Source of the DNA: Alcanivorax sp.
GTDB taxonomy: Bacteria; Pseudomonadota; Gammaproteobacteria; Pseudomonadales; Alcanivoracaceae
NCBI GenBank assembly: GCA_007135015.1
Contig: SLJS01000257.1
Span: 1-16,077, forward strand
DNA length: 16,077 nucleotides
Direction of reading: 5' to 3'
The notes under the pieces were generated by a model that saw only the letters and a list, made by a program, of their open reading frames with translations, made no database searches and was not told where the DNA came from. Positions 6,541 through 13,733 of the stretch are shown here, piece after piece (position 1 is the first letter of the stretch; each line of letters begins with the position of its first letter). Both the position numbers and the translations under genes were made by a program.

Positions 6541-7449
6541 TCATGCCGGGTCGGCGGGCAGATGTTTATATTCCCCGGCAAGCCGCTGCGGCTGCCAGTG
6601 CGTCAGTGCCCACGCCAGCAGCTCCCGCACCGGTGCGTGGCGCAGCTCATCCGGCGCGGGCATGCGCAGGCAGGCCAGAGCACGGCGAAGGTTTTCCGAT
6701 GGGTTCTCCTGGCTGAGGGCCGCCGCACCCCTGGATTTCGAAAGCTTGTTGCCGTCGCGGTCGGTGATCACCGGGAGATGGGCCCACCCGGGACTTTCCA
6801 GGCCGAGACAATCGAGCACGTGAATCTGTCGGGCGGTGGAGTCGATCAGGTCGGCACCCCGCATGACCTCGGTGATGCCCAGTGCCGCCTCGTCCAGCCC
6901 ACTGGCCAGCTGGTAGGCAAAGAGGCCGTCGCGCCGGCGGATCACGAAGGGGCCTTCGGTGCGGGCCAGGTCCACACAATACCGGCCCTGCAGGCGATCC
7001 GGGAAACACAGCGGACGTTCGGGTACCCGCAGGCGAATGGCACGATCCGGCCCCGGCGGCACCGCCTGTTCGGGTCCGGGGTGTACGCCGCCAAGCTCGG
7101 CCAGCTGGCGGCGTGAGAGGCTGCAGTAGAAGGCGTGGCCCTGCTCCAGGAGCTGGTCGACGACCGCCTGGTAGGCCTGGTGGCGACTGCTCTGGTAGTG
7201 GACCGGACCGTCGTGATCCAGGCCATGGGCTTCCAGTTGGCGCAGGATGGTGTCGGCCGAGCCGGGGACTTCCCGGGGCGGATCAATGTCGTCGATGCGC
7301 ACCAGCCATTCACCATTGCGGCTGCGCATGTCCAGCCAGCTGGCCAGGGCCGTGACCAGCGATCCCAGATGCAGGGGGCCGGTGGGGCTGGGAGCGAAGC
7401 GGCCCCGTAGCGGGGCCGCGGAATCATCGCCGGACAGGGAGGTGGACAC
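6541..7449 (-). CDS. gluQ: Glutamyl-queuosine tRNA(Asp) synthetase GluQ
   Basis: GluQ (YadB) is a shortened glutamyl-tRNA synthetase paralogue. It activates glutamate and attaches it to queuosine in the tRNA-Asp anticodon, and it lacks an anticodon-binding domain. The 302-residue product shows RFAPSPTGPLHLGSL (17-31, the HIGH-type motif), the Glu-binding RIDDIDPPR (51-59) and KLSKS (235-239). The start is taken as GTG at 7449, one base past the dksA stop with an AGGG just before it; no ATG occurs before the catalytic motif. This gives a length close to E. coli GluQ. In the zinc-site region, where E. coli has a CxC pair and a later Cys, only Cys109 (AFYCSLS) is present, so zinc binding is probably lost. 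It shares a transcript with dksA, as in other gammaproteobacteria. Confidence 0.95.
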   Translation of the reverse strand: MSTSLSGDDSAAPLRGRFAPSPTGPLHLGSLVTALASWLDMRSRNGEWLVRIDDIDPPREVPGSADTILRQLEAHGLDHDGPVHYQSSRHQAYQAVVDQLLEQGHAFYCSLSRRQLAELGGVHPGPEQAVPPGPDRAIRLRVPERPLCFPDRLQGRYCVDLARTEGPFVIRRRDGLFAYQLASGLDEAALGITEVMRGADLIDSTARQIHVLDCLGLESPGWAHLPVITDRDGNKLSKSRGAAALSQENPSENLRRALACLRMPAPDELRHAPVRELLAWALTHWQPQRLAGEYKHLPADPA

Positions 7450-7450
7450 G

Positions 7451-8596
7451 CTACCCTGCCAGTTGCTTCTCCTTGATCTCGGCGAGTTCCTTGCAATCAA
7501 TGCACATCTCCGCCGTGGGCCTGGCCTCCAGGCGGCGGATGCCGATCTCCACCCCGCAGGCCTCACAGAAGCCATATTCGTCCTGGTCGATCTTGTCGAG
7601 CGCTTTCTCGATCTTCTTGAGCAGCTTGCGTTCGCGGTCCCGGGCACGAAGTTCGAGCGCGAACTCTTCCTCCTGCGTGGCCCTGTCATTGGGGTCGGGC
7701 AGGTGTGCCGCCTCATCCTGCAGGTGGTGCATGGTCCGGTCCGCCTCTTCCATCAGATCCTGGCGCCAGGCATGTAGAATGCTGCGAAAATGCTCGCGCT
7801 GGGCATCGCTCATGTACTCTTCGTCCCTGGCGGGCGTATAGGGCGTATGGCCGTGGATCAGTGTTCCCTCTTTTGCCGAAGGCGTATCTACAGGTCTTCT
7901 CACAGTTGGCGTCATCCGGGAAGTATCGGTGGATTTCGGGGTGGTACTTCCCTGTGCTGGCAGTTTTCCGCGGGGGGTACTTCCTGCTGTGGACCCGCTG
8001 GTTGTGCTCTTGCGCGCGGCCGTGCTCTTGCCGGCGGAGGGTTTCGCGGGCGCCGCCTTTTTCGGGGAAACGCCCTTGCTGGCGGTTGCCTTTTTCTTGA
8101 CGGTGGCGGTGGTCTTTCCGGTCGCGGGCCTCTTCACCGCGGCCTTCTTCACCACGGTCTTCTTCGCGGTGGTCTTTTTCACGGCGGTTTTCTTTGCCGC
8201 GCCACCGGTGTTGGCCTTTGCTGCGGTGGTAGTCTTCTTCGCCGCCGTTTTTCCGGCGGAGGTCTTGCGGGCCGTGGTCTTCTTCGCGGCCGTCTTCTTC
8301 GCGCCGGCCTTCTTCACGGTAGTCTTTTTCGTGGCGGCCTTCTTCGCCGTGGTCTTTCTGGCGGCCGTTTTCTTCACGGCGGCTTTCCTTGCGGCAGCCT
8401 TCTTTTTCGCAGCGGCCTTTTTGGGCGCAGCCTTCTTCGCAGCAGCCTTCTTCACAGCGGCCTTTTTCGCGGTGACCTTCTTTTTCACGGTCTTCTTCGC
8501 GGCGGCCTTGGCGGACGCAACCTTCCTGGCCGGGGCCTTTCTGGCCGCAGCCTTTTTCTTACTTGCGGGTGCCTTTTTCTTTTTGCGGCTGGCCAT
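7451..8596 (-). CDS. dksA: DksA with long histone-H1-like N-terminal tail
   Basis: DksA binds the RNA polymerase secondary channel and, with ppGpp, controls rRNA and amino-acid promoters. Of 381 residues, the last 151 or so align over their whole length with E. coli DksA. They include the coiled-coil tip DPNDRA (Asp301, Asp304 and Ala306, matching Asp71, Asp74 and Ala76) and the zinc cysteines 344, 347, 365 and 368. Before this comes a low-complexity extension: residues 1-200 are mainly Lys, Ala and Thr in AAKKT/AAVKK-type repeats, like bacterial H1-like/AlgP tails, and 200-255 form a Ser/Thr/Pro linker. The start is ATG 8596, with GGGAG 9 nt upstream; an ATG at 8617 lacks this. E. coli and Pseudomonas DksA have no such tail. 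The tail could bind DNA or polyphosphate, but that is inference. Confidence 0.96.
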   Translation of the reverse strand: MASRKKKKAPASKKKAAARKAPARKVASAKAAAKKTVKKKVTAKKAAVKKAAAKKAAPKKAAAKKKAAARKAAVKKTAARKTTAKKAATKKTTVKKAGAKKTAAKKTTARKTSAGKTAAKKTTTAAKANTGGAAKKTAVKKTTAKKTVVKKAAVKRPATGKTTATVKKKATASKGVSPKKAAPAKPSAGKSTAARKSTTSGSTAGSTPRGKLPAQGSTTPKSTDTSRMTPTVRRPVDTPSAKEGTLIHGHTPYTPARDEEYMSDAQREHFRSILHAWRQDLMEEADRTMHHLQDEAAHLPDPNDRATQEEEFALELRARDRERKLLKKIEKALDKIDQDEYGFCEACGVEIGIRRLEARPTAEMCIDCKELAEIKEKQLAG

Positions 8597-8639
8597 TCTC
8601 AATAACTCCCTTAACATAGTCGCTGCTCACTGGTAGTTT

Positions 8640-8659
8640 GGCGCCCCGTCCCGGGCGCC
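8640..8659. promoter_or_regulatory. GC-rich hairpin in the dksA leader
   Basis: GGCGCCC (8640-8646) and GGGCGCC (8653-8659) form a 7-bp stem with a 6-base loop, in the presumed dksA 5' leader 44 nt before its start codon. There is no T-run on either strand, so it is not a standard terminator. It may stabilise or modulate the leader. Confidence 0.4.
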
Positions 8660-8738
8660 GGCCACTTGGGCCACCATGCAAATGACTGACAATACCGCCT
8701 GAACTGGCCCGCTGTCATCCCGTAAGAAAAGCGGTCCG

Positions 8739-8766
8739 ATTATAGCGGCTGAACGCGCCCTGAAAA
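8739..8766 (-). promoter_or_regulatory. Sigma-70 promoter of the dksA-gluQ transcript
   Basis: On the minus strand a perfect TATAAT (8744-8739) is preceded by TTTTCA (8766-8761) at a 16-bp spacing. Transcription would start near 8732, giving a leader of about 135 nt before dksA. It is the only consensus -10 in this divergent region. No clear promoter for the plus-strand aminotransferase was found. Confidence 0.65.
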
Positions 8767-8778
8767 GAGTTGATATCA

Positions 8779-9957
8779 GTGACTGACGTCAAGTTTCCAC
8801 AGGCCGACCGTTGCGGGCGTATCGAGCCCTTCCATGTGATGGCGTTGCTGGCCCGGGCCGGGGAGCTGGAGGCACAGGGCCAGGATATCCTGCACCTGGA
8901 GGTCGGAGAGCCGGATTTCCCGACCCCGGAGCCGGTCATGGAGGCCGCGCGCCGGGCCCTGGACCGGGGTGAAACACGTTATACGCCCGCCGAGGGCTTG
9001 CCGGCGCTGCGTGAGGCAATCGCCGGCTGGTATGACCAGCGTTTCGGTGTACGGCTGTCGCCGGAGCGTATCGTGGTGACGCCGGGAGCCTCCGGCGCGC
9101 TCCAGCTGTTGCTGGCCCTGCTGGTCAACCCGGGTGATGGGGTGTTGCTGCCGGACCCCGGTTATCCCTGCAACCGTCAGTTCCTGGAGCTGGTCAACGG
9201 CCGGGCGGCAAAACTGCCACTGGCTGCCTCCGGGGGATTCCGGGTCACTGCCGCGGACCTGCGCGCCGCCTGGGGGCCGGATGTGGTCGCGGCCATGCTC
9301 GCCTCCCCGGACAATCCCACCGGCAACGTGCTCTCCAGCGCGGAGCTCGGAGAACTGGCGCAGGTCGCACGCGAGCGTGGCGGGAGCCTGATCGTCGACG
9401 AGATCTACCAGGGGCTGGTCCACGAGGGCGAGGACCACACCGTTCTGGCCGAGGCGCCGGAGGCGCTGGTAATCAACAGCTTCAGCAAGTTCTTCGGCAT
9501 GACCGGCTGGAGGCTGGGCTGGCTGGTGGCGCCCGAGGCGCATGTGCCCGCGCTGCATCGCATGGCCCAGAACTTCTTCATCGCCCCGTCCACACCCGCA
9601 CAGCATGCCGCCCTGGCTGCCTTCGACCCGCGTACCCTGGAGGAGCTGGAGCGGCGGCGGCTGGTGCTCGACGAGCGCCGCCGGTATCTGCTTGGTGCCC
9701 TGCGTGAGCTGGGGCTGCCGGTGATGGGCAATCCCCGCGGCGCCTTTTATATTTATGTGGATGTCTCCGGTGTTACCGACGACAGTTTTGCCTTCTGCGC
9801 TCGTCTGCTCGAGCAGGAGGGGCTGGCGCTGACGCCGGGGGCGGATTTCGGCGCCGCGCACGGCCCCCACCGCTATCTGCGGATCGCCTATACCTGTGAC
9901 CGCCAGCGCCTGGTCCAGGCGGTCGAGCGCCTGCAACGATTCATGGAGCGTAGATGA
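8779..9957 (+). CDS. Class I/II PLP-dependent aminotransferase
   Basis: A fold-type I aminotransferase of the aspartate/alanine-aminotransferase-like group, 392 residues from GTG 8779. The visible signatures are VGEPDFPTP (42-50), TPGASGALQ (101-109), SPDNPTG (176-182, Asn179), VDEIY (206-210, Asp207 contacting the PLP ring nitrogen), SFSKFFGMTGWRLGW (234-248) with the Schiff-base Lys237, and RYLRIAYT with Arg368 for substrate carboxylate binding. The start is chosen because AGAG lies 9 nt before GTG 8779; an in-frame TTG at 8770 would sit directly on that site. The stop overlaps the sfsA start (ATGA). An aminotransferase beside dksA and before sfsA is also found in P. aeruginosa. The amino donor and acceptor cannot be named from sequence alone. 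Confidence 0.93.
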   Translation: MTDVKFPQADRCGRIEPFHVMALLARAGELEAQGQDILHLEVGEPDFPTPEPVMEAARRALDRGETRYTPAEGLPALREAIAGWYDQRFGVRLSPERIVVTPGASGALQLLLALLVNPGDGVLLPDPGYPCNRQFLELVNGRAAKLPLAASGGFRVTAADLRAAWGPDVVAAMLASPDNPTGNVLSSAELGELAQVARERGGSLIVDEIYQGLVHEGEDHTVLAEAPEALVINSFSKFFGMTGWRLGWLVAPEAHVPALHRMAQNFFIAPSTPAQHAALAAFDPRTLEELERRRLVLDERRRYLLGALRELGLPVMGNPRGAFYIYVDVSGVTDDSFAFCARLLEQEGLALTPGADFGAAHGPHRYLRIAYTCDRQRLVQAVERLQRFMERR

Positions 9958-10703
9958 AATTCCGACCGCCTCTGCAGCAAGGCTATCTGCTGCGTCGCTA
10001 CAAGCGGTTTCTCGCGGATGTGGAGCTGGAAACAGGGGAACAGATCACGCTTCACTGCCCCAATACCGGCTCCATGAAGAACTGTCAGCCGGAGGGTGCG
10101 GCGGTATTGTTTTCCGAGAGCGACAACCCGAAACGCAAGTATCGCCATACCTGGGAGGCGGTTCAGGTGGCGCACGGCCACTGGGCGGGCATCAATACCT
10201 CACTGACCAACGAACTGGTGGCCGAGGCGGTGGAGGCGGGGCTGATTCCGGAGCTTTCGGCCACGGGCGGCCTGCACCGCGAGGTGACTTTCGCTGACAG
10301 CCGTTTCGATCTGGCCCTGGGTGCGCGGGAGTTGCCCCATACCTGGATCGAGGTCAAGAACGTGACCCTCGGGCCGGGCGCTGGTGAAGACGACACCGGG
10401 GAGCTCTGTTTCCCCGATGCGGTGACCGAACGGGGGCGCAAGCATCTGCAGACGCTGATCGAAGTGGTACGCCAGGGCGGCCGGGCGGTGCTGTTCTTCT
10501 GCGTGCAGCACACCGGCGCGAAGCAGGTGCGCCCGGCGGACCATATCGACGCACGGTACGGTGAGCTGTTGCGCGAAGCGGCCGAGCGCGGCGTGGAGAT
10601 TATCGCCTGGAAAACGAAGATCTCCCCGACCCTCTTCTCCCTGGACCGGCCGGTGCCTGTCAACCTCGAAGCGCCTCCGGCGCCAGTGGCGAGCGGCGAG
10701 TAG
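9954..10703 (+). CDS. sfsA: SfsA family protein (sugar fermentation stimulation)
   Basis: SfsA was named for its effect on maltose gene expression in E. coli, but the family has a nuclease-like fold and its molecular role is unsettled. The 249-residue product matches along its length: RYKRFLADVEL (15-25), HCPNTGSM (34-41), KRKYRHTWE (60-68), the nuclease-like acidic/Lys set Asp119 and EVK (Glu133, Lys135), and FPDAVTERGRKHL (153-165). Compared with E. coli (234 residues) it has a small acidic insertion near 140-150 and a Pro/Ala C-terminal tail. The last codons of that tail lie inside a heptamer repeat, so the tail probably arose from it. GGAG lies 5 nt before the ATG, and the start overlaps the aminotransferase stop by four bases, indicating translational coupling. 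Confidence 0.95.
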   Translation: MKFRPPLQQGYLLRRYKRFLADVELETGEQITLHCPNTGSMKNCQPEGAAVLFSESDNPKRKYRHTWEAVQVAHGHWAGINTSLTNELVAEAVEAGLIPELSATGGLHREVTFADSRFDLALGARELPHTWIEVKNVTLGPGAGEDDTGELCFPDAVTERGRKHLQTLIEVVRQGGRAVLFFCVQHTGAKQVRPADHIDARYGELLREAAERGVEIIAWKTKISPTLFSLDRPVPVNLEAPPAPVASGE

Positions 10704-10713
10704 CGAGCGGCAA
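10686..10713. repeat. Degenerate 7-bp tandem repeat across the sfsA stop
   Basis: Four head-to-tail heptamers are seen: GTGGCGA, GCGGCGA, GTAGCGA and GCGGCAA. The sfsA stop TAG (10701-10703) is formed within the third unit, so the repeat extends the coding region. It is one of several unrelated heptamer repeats at gene ends in this window. Confidence 0.7.
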
Positions 10714-10730
10714 GACCTTCCGTCACTCTT

Positions 10731-10786
10731 CCTTGCCCCTTGCCCCTTGCCCCTTGCCCCTTGTCCCTTGTCCCTTGTCCCTTGTC
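10731..10786. repeat. Eight-copy heptamer repeat CCTTGYC between sfsA and srkA
   Basis: Four copies of CCTTGCC (10731-10758) are followed by four of CCTTGTC (10759-10786), then a decayed unit. The array fills most of the 91-bp space between the convergent sfsA and srkA stops. No stem-loop terminator is visible there. The sharp switch from GCC to GTC units suggests stepwise expansion of two variants. Confidence 0.9.
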
Positions 10787-10794
10787 CCTTTCTT

Positions 10795-11778
10795 TCAATA
10801 AATCTCCAGCGCCGGCTCATTGAGCTCCGCCATCTGGGTGCGCAGGTCCAGGATCATGTCGCCCCAGTAACGGGGGCTGTCGAACCAGGGGAAGGCCCGG
10901 GGGAAGGCCGGGTCGTGCCAGCGACGCCCGATCCATGCGCTGAAGTAGAGCATGCGCAGTGTACGCAGTGCTTCGGGCAGCCTCAGCTCCTGCGTGTTGA
11001 AAGCCCGGAACCCGCTGTAGCCGTCCAGAATGGTATTGATCTGGCGCGTGCGTTCGAGCCGGTCGCCGGAAAGCAGCATGAACAGATCCTGCACTGCGGG
11101 AGCCATGCGCGCATCGTCCAGGTCGATGAACCAGGGCACCGGGTCCCGCCATAGCAGATTGCCCGGGTGGCAGTCGCCGTGGGTGCGGATCCAGGACACG
11201 TCTTCCAGGTTGTCGAAGATCGAATCCAGCGCGGCCAGAAGATCCCGGGTCAGAGTGGTCCAGGCCTCGCGCAGGTCCGGGGGCACGAAATGTTCGGTCA
11301 CCCAGGCCACGCTGTCATGGCCGTAACTGCGCACGTCCAGGGTGGGACGGTGCTCGAATGCCCGGATGCCCCCCACGTTGTGCAGCATGGCGAGGTGTCG
11401 GCCGAGCACGCGAAGGTGTGCTTCGTTGTCGAGCTCCGGAGGATGCCCGCCCCGGCGCGGGAACAGCGCCACGGAAAAGCCCTGATGATCGAATAGCGTG
11501 GCACCGTCCTCGCCCGGCAGGGGTGCTATCACCGAGACATCATGCTCGGCGAGCTCAAGCGCGAACGAATGTTCCTCGAGAATCTGCTCCCGGCTCCAGC
11601 GTTCCGGCCGATAGAACTTGGCAATCAGCGGCTCCCCGTCCTCGATACCTACCTGATAGACACGGTTTTCATAGCTGTTCAGCGCCAGGATGCGGCGGTC
11701 GCAGCAATATCCGCGACTTTCCACCGCATCAAGGATGCGTTCCGGAAAAAGGGTTTCGAAGGGATGCTGTTCGTTCAT
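10795..11778 (-). CDS. srkA: Stress response kinase SrkA (YihE family)
   Basis: SrkA is a cytoplasmic Ser/Thr protein kinase of the aminoglycoside-phosphotransferase fold. In E. coli it counters MazEF-linked death under stress. The 327-residue product is the family length (E. coli 328). It shows NSYENRVYQ (34-42), the ATP-site Lys54 in IAKFYRPERW, ILEEH (66-70), the catalytic loop HGDCHPGN (200-207, Asp202 and Asn207) and the metal-binding FIDLDDAR (217-224, Asp219), then RRWHDPAFPRAFPWF near the C terminus. The ATG at 11778 matches the family start; an in-frame ATG at 11943 would add 55 residues without resemblance to the family. No clear ribosome site is seen. It is convergent with sfsA and divergent from the GGDEF-EAL gene. 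Confidence 0.93.
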   Translation of the reverse strand: MNEQHPFETLFPERILDAVESRGYCCDRRILALNSYENRVYQVGIEDGEPLIAKFYRPERWSREQILEEHSFALELAEHDVSVIAPLPGEDGATLFDHQGFSVALFPRRGGHPPELDNEAHLRVLGRHLAMLHNVGGIRAFEHRPTLDVRSYGHDSVAWVTEHFVPPDLREAWTTLTRDLLAALDSIFDNLEDVSWIRTHGDCHPGNLLWRDPVPWFIDLDDARMAPAVQDLFMLLSGDRLERTRQINTILDGYSGFRAFNTQELRLPEALRTLRMLYFSAWIGRRWHDPAFPRAFPWFDSPRYWGDMILDLRTQMAELNEPALEIY

Positions 11779-11964
11779 GGCGGCAAGGGTAGCACGGCTG
11801 CACGAGGCAGGTGAGCGTGTGCGTTCGTTGTGGGCCGGCCGGTTGCAATGAGCCATTTTTGGTAGCATTTTGGAAAGGTGCTTCCGACACCTGGTCAGGG
11901 TCGCTTGCTGGACATGCCTGCCCCGGGGCAAGTGATTCAGCATCGAAAGTCGGGCGGGGGATTG

Positions 11965-11981
11965 AGGGCTCTATGAGCCCT
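11965..11981. promoter_or_regulatory. Short hairpin just upstream of the GGDEF-EAL gene
   Basis: AGGGCTC (11965-11971) and GAGCCCT (11975-11981) make a 7-bp stem with a 3-base loop ending 13 nt before the ATG and next to the GGAG ribosome site. It could modulate translation. The rest of the roughly 215-bp gap from 11779 shows no other clear signal. Confidence 0.35.
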
Positions 11982-11994
11982 GTGGAGTGGTTCC

Positions 11995-13605
11995 ATGGAA
12001 AAGACAGGGCAGCCGGGAAGAAAAGCCTACTCGCCGCTTGCCCGGGCGGCGGCGATTGCATTGCTGTATTTCGTGGTCGCCGGGCTCTGGATCGCCTTTT
12101 CCGACATGCTCCTTGCCCGTGCGGTGGATGATCCGGAGCTGCTTACCCGCCTGCAGACCCTCAAGGGTGGCTTCTTTGTTCTCGTCACCGCGATCCTTCT
12201 GTTCTTTCTTGTGCTGGTTTCGGGCAGACATCTGCTGAAGGCACACCGGGAAGCGATGCAGGCGTCGAGGGATGCGCTCACGGGCCTGGCGGGCTGGTAC
12301 CGGCTTCAGGACCTGCTCGGCCGGCTTGTGGGCCAGTCCCGGGAGCAGAGCACGCCCATGGCGGTGATTGTGCTGGATCTGGACAGATTGCGACGGGTGA
12401 ATGAAGCCTTCGGTATCAGTACCGGTGATGCGTTGCTGATGCAGGTGGCCGACCGTCTGCGGGGTCTGCGTCGCAACAATCTGGTATTGGCCCGGCCGGG
12501 CTCGGATCATTTCGTGGTGCTGGTGGCGCCGCCCTGCGACCGCGACGAAGCCGTGAAGGTGGCCAGTGAGATCCTGGCGCTGCTCGAGGCTCCCTACCAG
12601 GTTGCCGGAGAGTCGCTGGAGGTGCATTTTCGCGCCGGGATCGCCGTCTATCCGGATGACGGCCGCGAAGAGCAGGAGCTGTTGCGTGCGGCGGAGACCG
12701 CCGTGTTCGAAGCGCGCCGCGAGGGCTCTTCCCTGGCCCATTACCGGCAGAAGGGTCGTGAATCGCGCGAACGCTATATCCTGGAGAACAGCCTTCGCGG
12801 CGCGCTGGCCCGCGGAGAGTTCCGTGTATATTTTCAGCCCATTGTCGACCTCGGTGATGGGCGCATCCTCGGCGGCGAGGCCCTGCTGCGGTGGCAGCAT
12901 CCGGAGCTCGGGCTTGTCTCGCCCGGGCATTTCATTCCGTTGCTCGAGCAGTCCGGCCAGATCCTGGAGGTCGGCCAGTGGGTGCTGGAGGAAGCGACCA
13001 TGCAGGCGGCAGGCTGGCCGAAGCCACACGGCGAAAGCATCGGTGTAAGCGTGAATGTATCGCGCCTGCAGCTTGGGGACCCGTCTTTCGTGGATCATGT
13101 GCGCCGGGTGGTGAGCGACAGTGGCCTGGCGGTGGGAAGGCTGGTGCTGGAAGTGACCGAGAGCCTGGCAATGCGCAATCCGGCTGAAACCATGGCCCGG
13201 CTTCAGGATATCCGCAGCGCCGGCGTGGGTGTGGCCATGGACGATTTCGGCACCGGTTATTCCAGCCTGGCCTACCTGAAGCGCTACCCGCTGGATTTCA
13301 TCAAGATCGACCGGCTGTTCGTGCAGGGGATTCCCGCCGATCGCGAGAATGACCTGCTGATGGAAACCATCGTCGACATGAGTCGGCGCCTGGGACGTGA
13401 GACGGTGGCCGAAGGTATTGAAACCGCTGAAGAAGCCCGGCGGCTTGCCGAAATCGGCTGCATGCGCGGTCAGGGTTTCCTCTTTTCACCCGCGGTGCCG
13501 CCGGAGCGTTTCCACGAATTGCTCTCGACGGGAGGCCGTTTCAACCTCCCTTCGCCGGGAGGAAGTGGTCAGCTGTCAGATGTCAGTGGTCAGTCTGACG
13601 GATAG
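11995..13605 (+). CDS. Membrane-anchored GGDEF-EAL protein, probable c-di-GMP phosphodiesterase
   Basis: The 536-residue protein has two N-terminal transmembrane segments (about 17-40 and 58-77) around a short periplasmic loop, a GGDEF domain (about 88-250) and an EAL domain (about 265-510). The GGDEF signature is degenerate, GSDHF (169-173), so cyclase activity is unlikely. The EAL domain keeps the residues known to matter in active phosphodiesterases: Glu295 in EALLRW, Asn354, Glu386, Asp416/Asp417 in DDFGTGYSS, Lys437, Glu473 in AEGIET, and Gln493. It probably degrades cyclic di-GMP to pGpG, with the GGDEF domain perhaps a GTP sensor, as reported for other composite proteins. GGAG lies 7 nt before the ATG. 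The last residues (GQLSDVSGQSDG) are encoded by a heptamer repeat and are not part of the domain. It appears monocistronic. Confidence 0.93.
   Translation: MEKTGQPGRKAYSPLARAAAIALLYFVVAGLWIAFSDMLLARAVDDPELLTRLQTLKGGFFVLVTAILLFFLVLVSGRHLLKAHREAMQASRDALTGLAGWYRLQDLLGRLVGQSREQSTPMAVIVLDLDRLRRVNEAFGISTGDALLMQVADRLRGLRRNNLVLARPGSDHFVVLVAPPCDRDEAVKVASEILALLEAPYQVAGESLEVHFRAGIAVYPDDGREEQELLRAAETAVFEARREGSSLAHYRQKGRESRERYILENSLRGALARGEFRVYFQPIVDLGDGRILGGEALLRWQHPELGLVSPGHFIPLLEQSGQILEVGQWVLEEATMQAAGWPKPHGESIGVSVNVSRLQLGDPSFVDHVRRVVSDSGLAVGRLVLEVTESLAMRNPAETMARLQDIRSAGVGVAMDDFGTGYSSLAYLKRYPLDFIKIDRLFVQGIPADRENDLLMETIVDMSRRLGRETVAEGIETAEEARRLAEIGCMRGQGFLFSPAVPPERFHELLSTGGRFNLPSPGGSGQLSDVSGQSDG
13568..13595. 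repeat. Heptamer repeat GTCAGNN at the 3' end of the GGDEF-EAL gene
   Basis: Four head-to-tail units are seen: GTCAGCT, GTCAGAT, GTCAGTG and GTCAGTC. They lie within the coding region and specify the low-complexity C-terminal tail ending at TAG 13603-13605. Confidence 0.8.
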
Positions 13606-13685
13606 CAACAGGCCACTACCCGATGCTCTGCGTTCCTTGGTACGAAAGAAGATTTCCTTGAGGCTCTGAGCTCGTTGCATGGACC

Positions 13686-13713
13686 GCCGACTGCGAACCG
13701 CCAGCTGCCAACC
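13686..13713. repeat. Period-7 repeat in the gap before the Rieske gene
   Basis: GCCGACT, GCGAACC, GCCAGCT and GCCAACC follow one another without gaps, giving periods of 7 and 14. They sit in the 128-bp space between the convergent GGDEF-EAL and Rieske stops. Apart from a small CGCC-GAA-GGCG stem near 13715 without a T-run, nothing else is seen in that gap. Confidence 0.6.
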
Positions 13714-13733
13714 GCGCCGAAGGCGCACGCCCG

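Noticed and set aside
6541..7716. GluQ frame extended upstream to 391 codons
   Set aside because: The added 89 residues are Arg/Ser-rich and lie inside dksA in another frame; GTG 7449 just after the dksA stop gives the family length.
7929..8636. Plus-strand Ala/Phe/Val-rich ORF that looks like a membrane protein
   Set aside because: It is the reverse complement of the Lys/Ala codons of the dksA tail (AAG becomes CTT, GCC becomes GGC), not a gene.
8776..9936. Minus-strand ORF of 386 codons
   Set aside because: Antisense to the aminotransferase; the composition is low-complexity Gln/Gly/Arg with no motifs.
10731..10786. Possible CRISPR array
   Set aside because: Units are 7 bp and contiguous with no spacers; this is a simple tandem repeat.
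10795..11943. SrkA frame extended to an ATG at 11943
   Set aside because: The extra 55 residues have no similarity to the family, and ATG 11778 matches the known N terminus.
11971..13098. Minus-strand ORF of 375 codons
   Set aside because: Antisense to the GGDEF-EAL gene; Gln/His/Arg-rich without recognisable domains.
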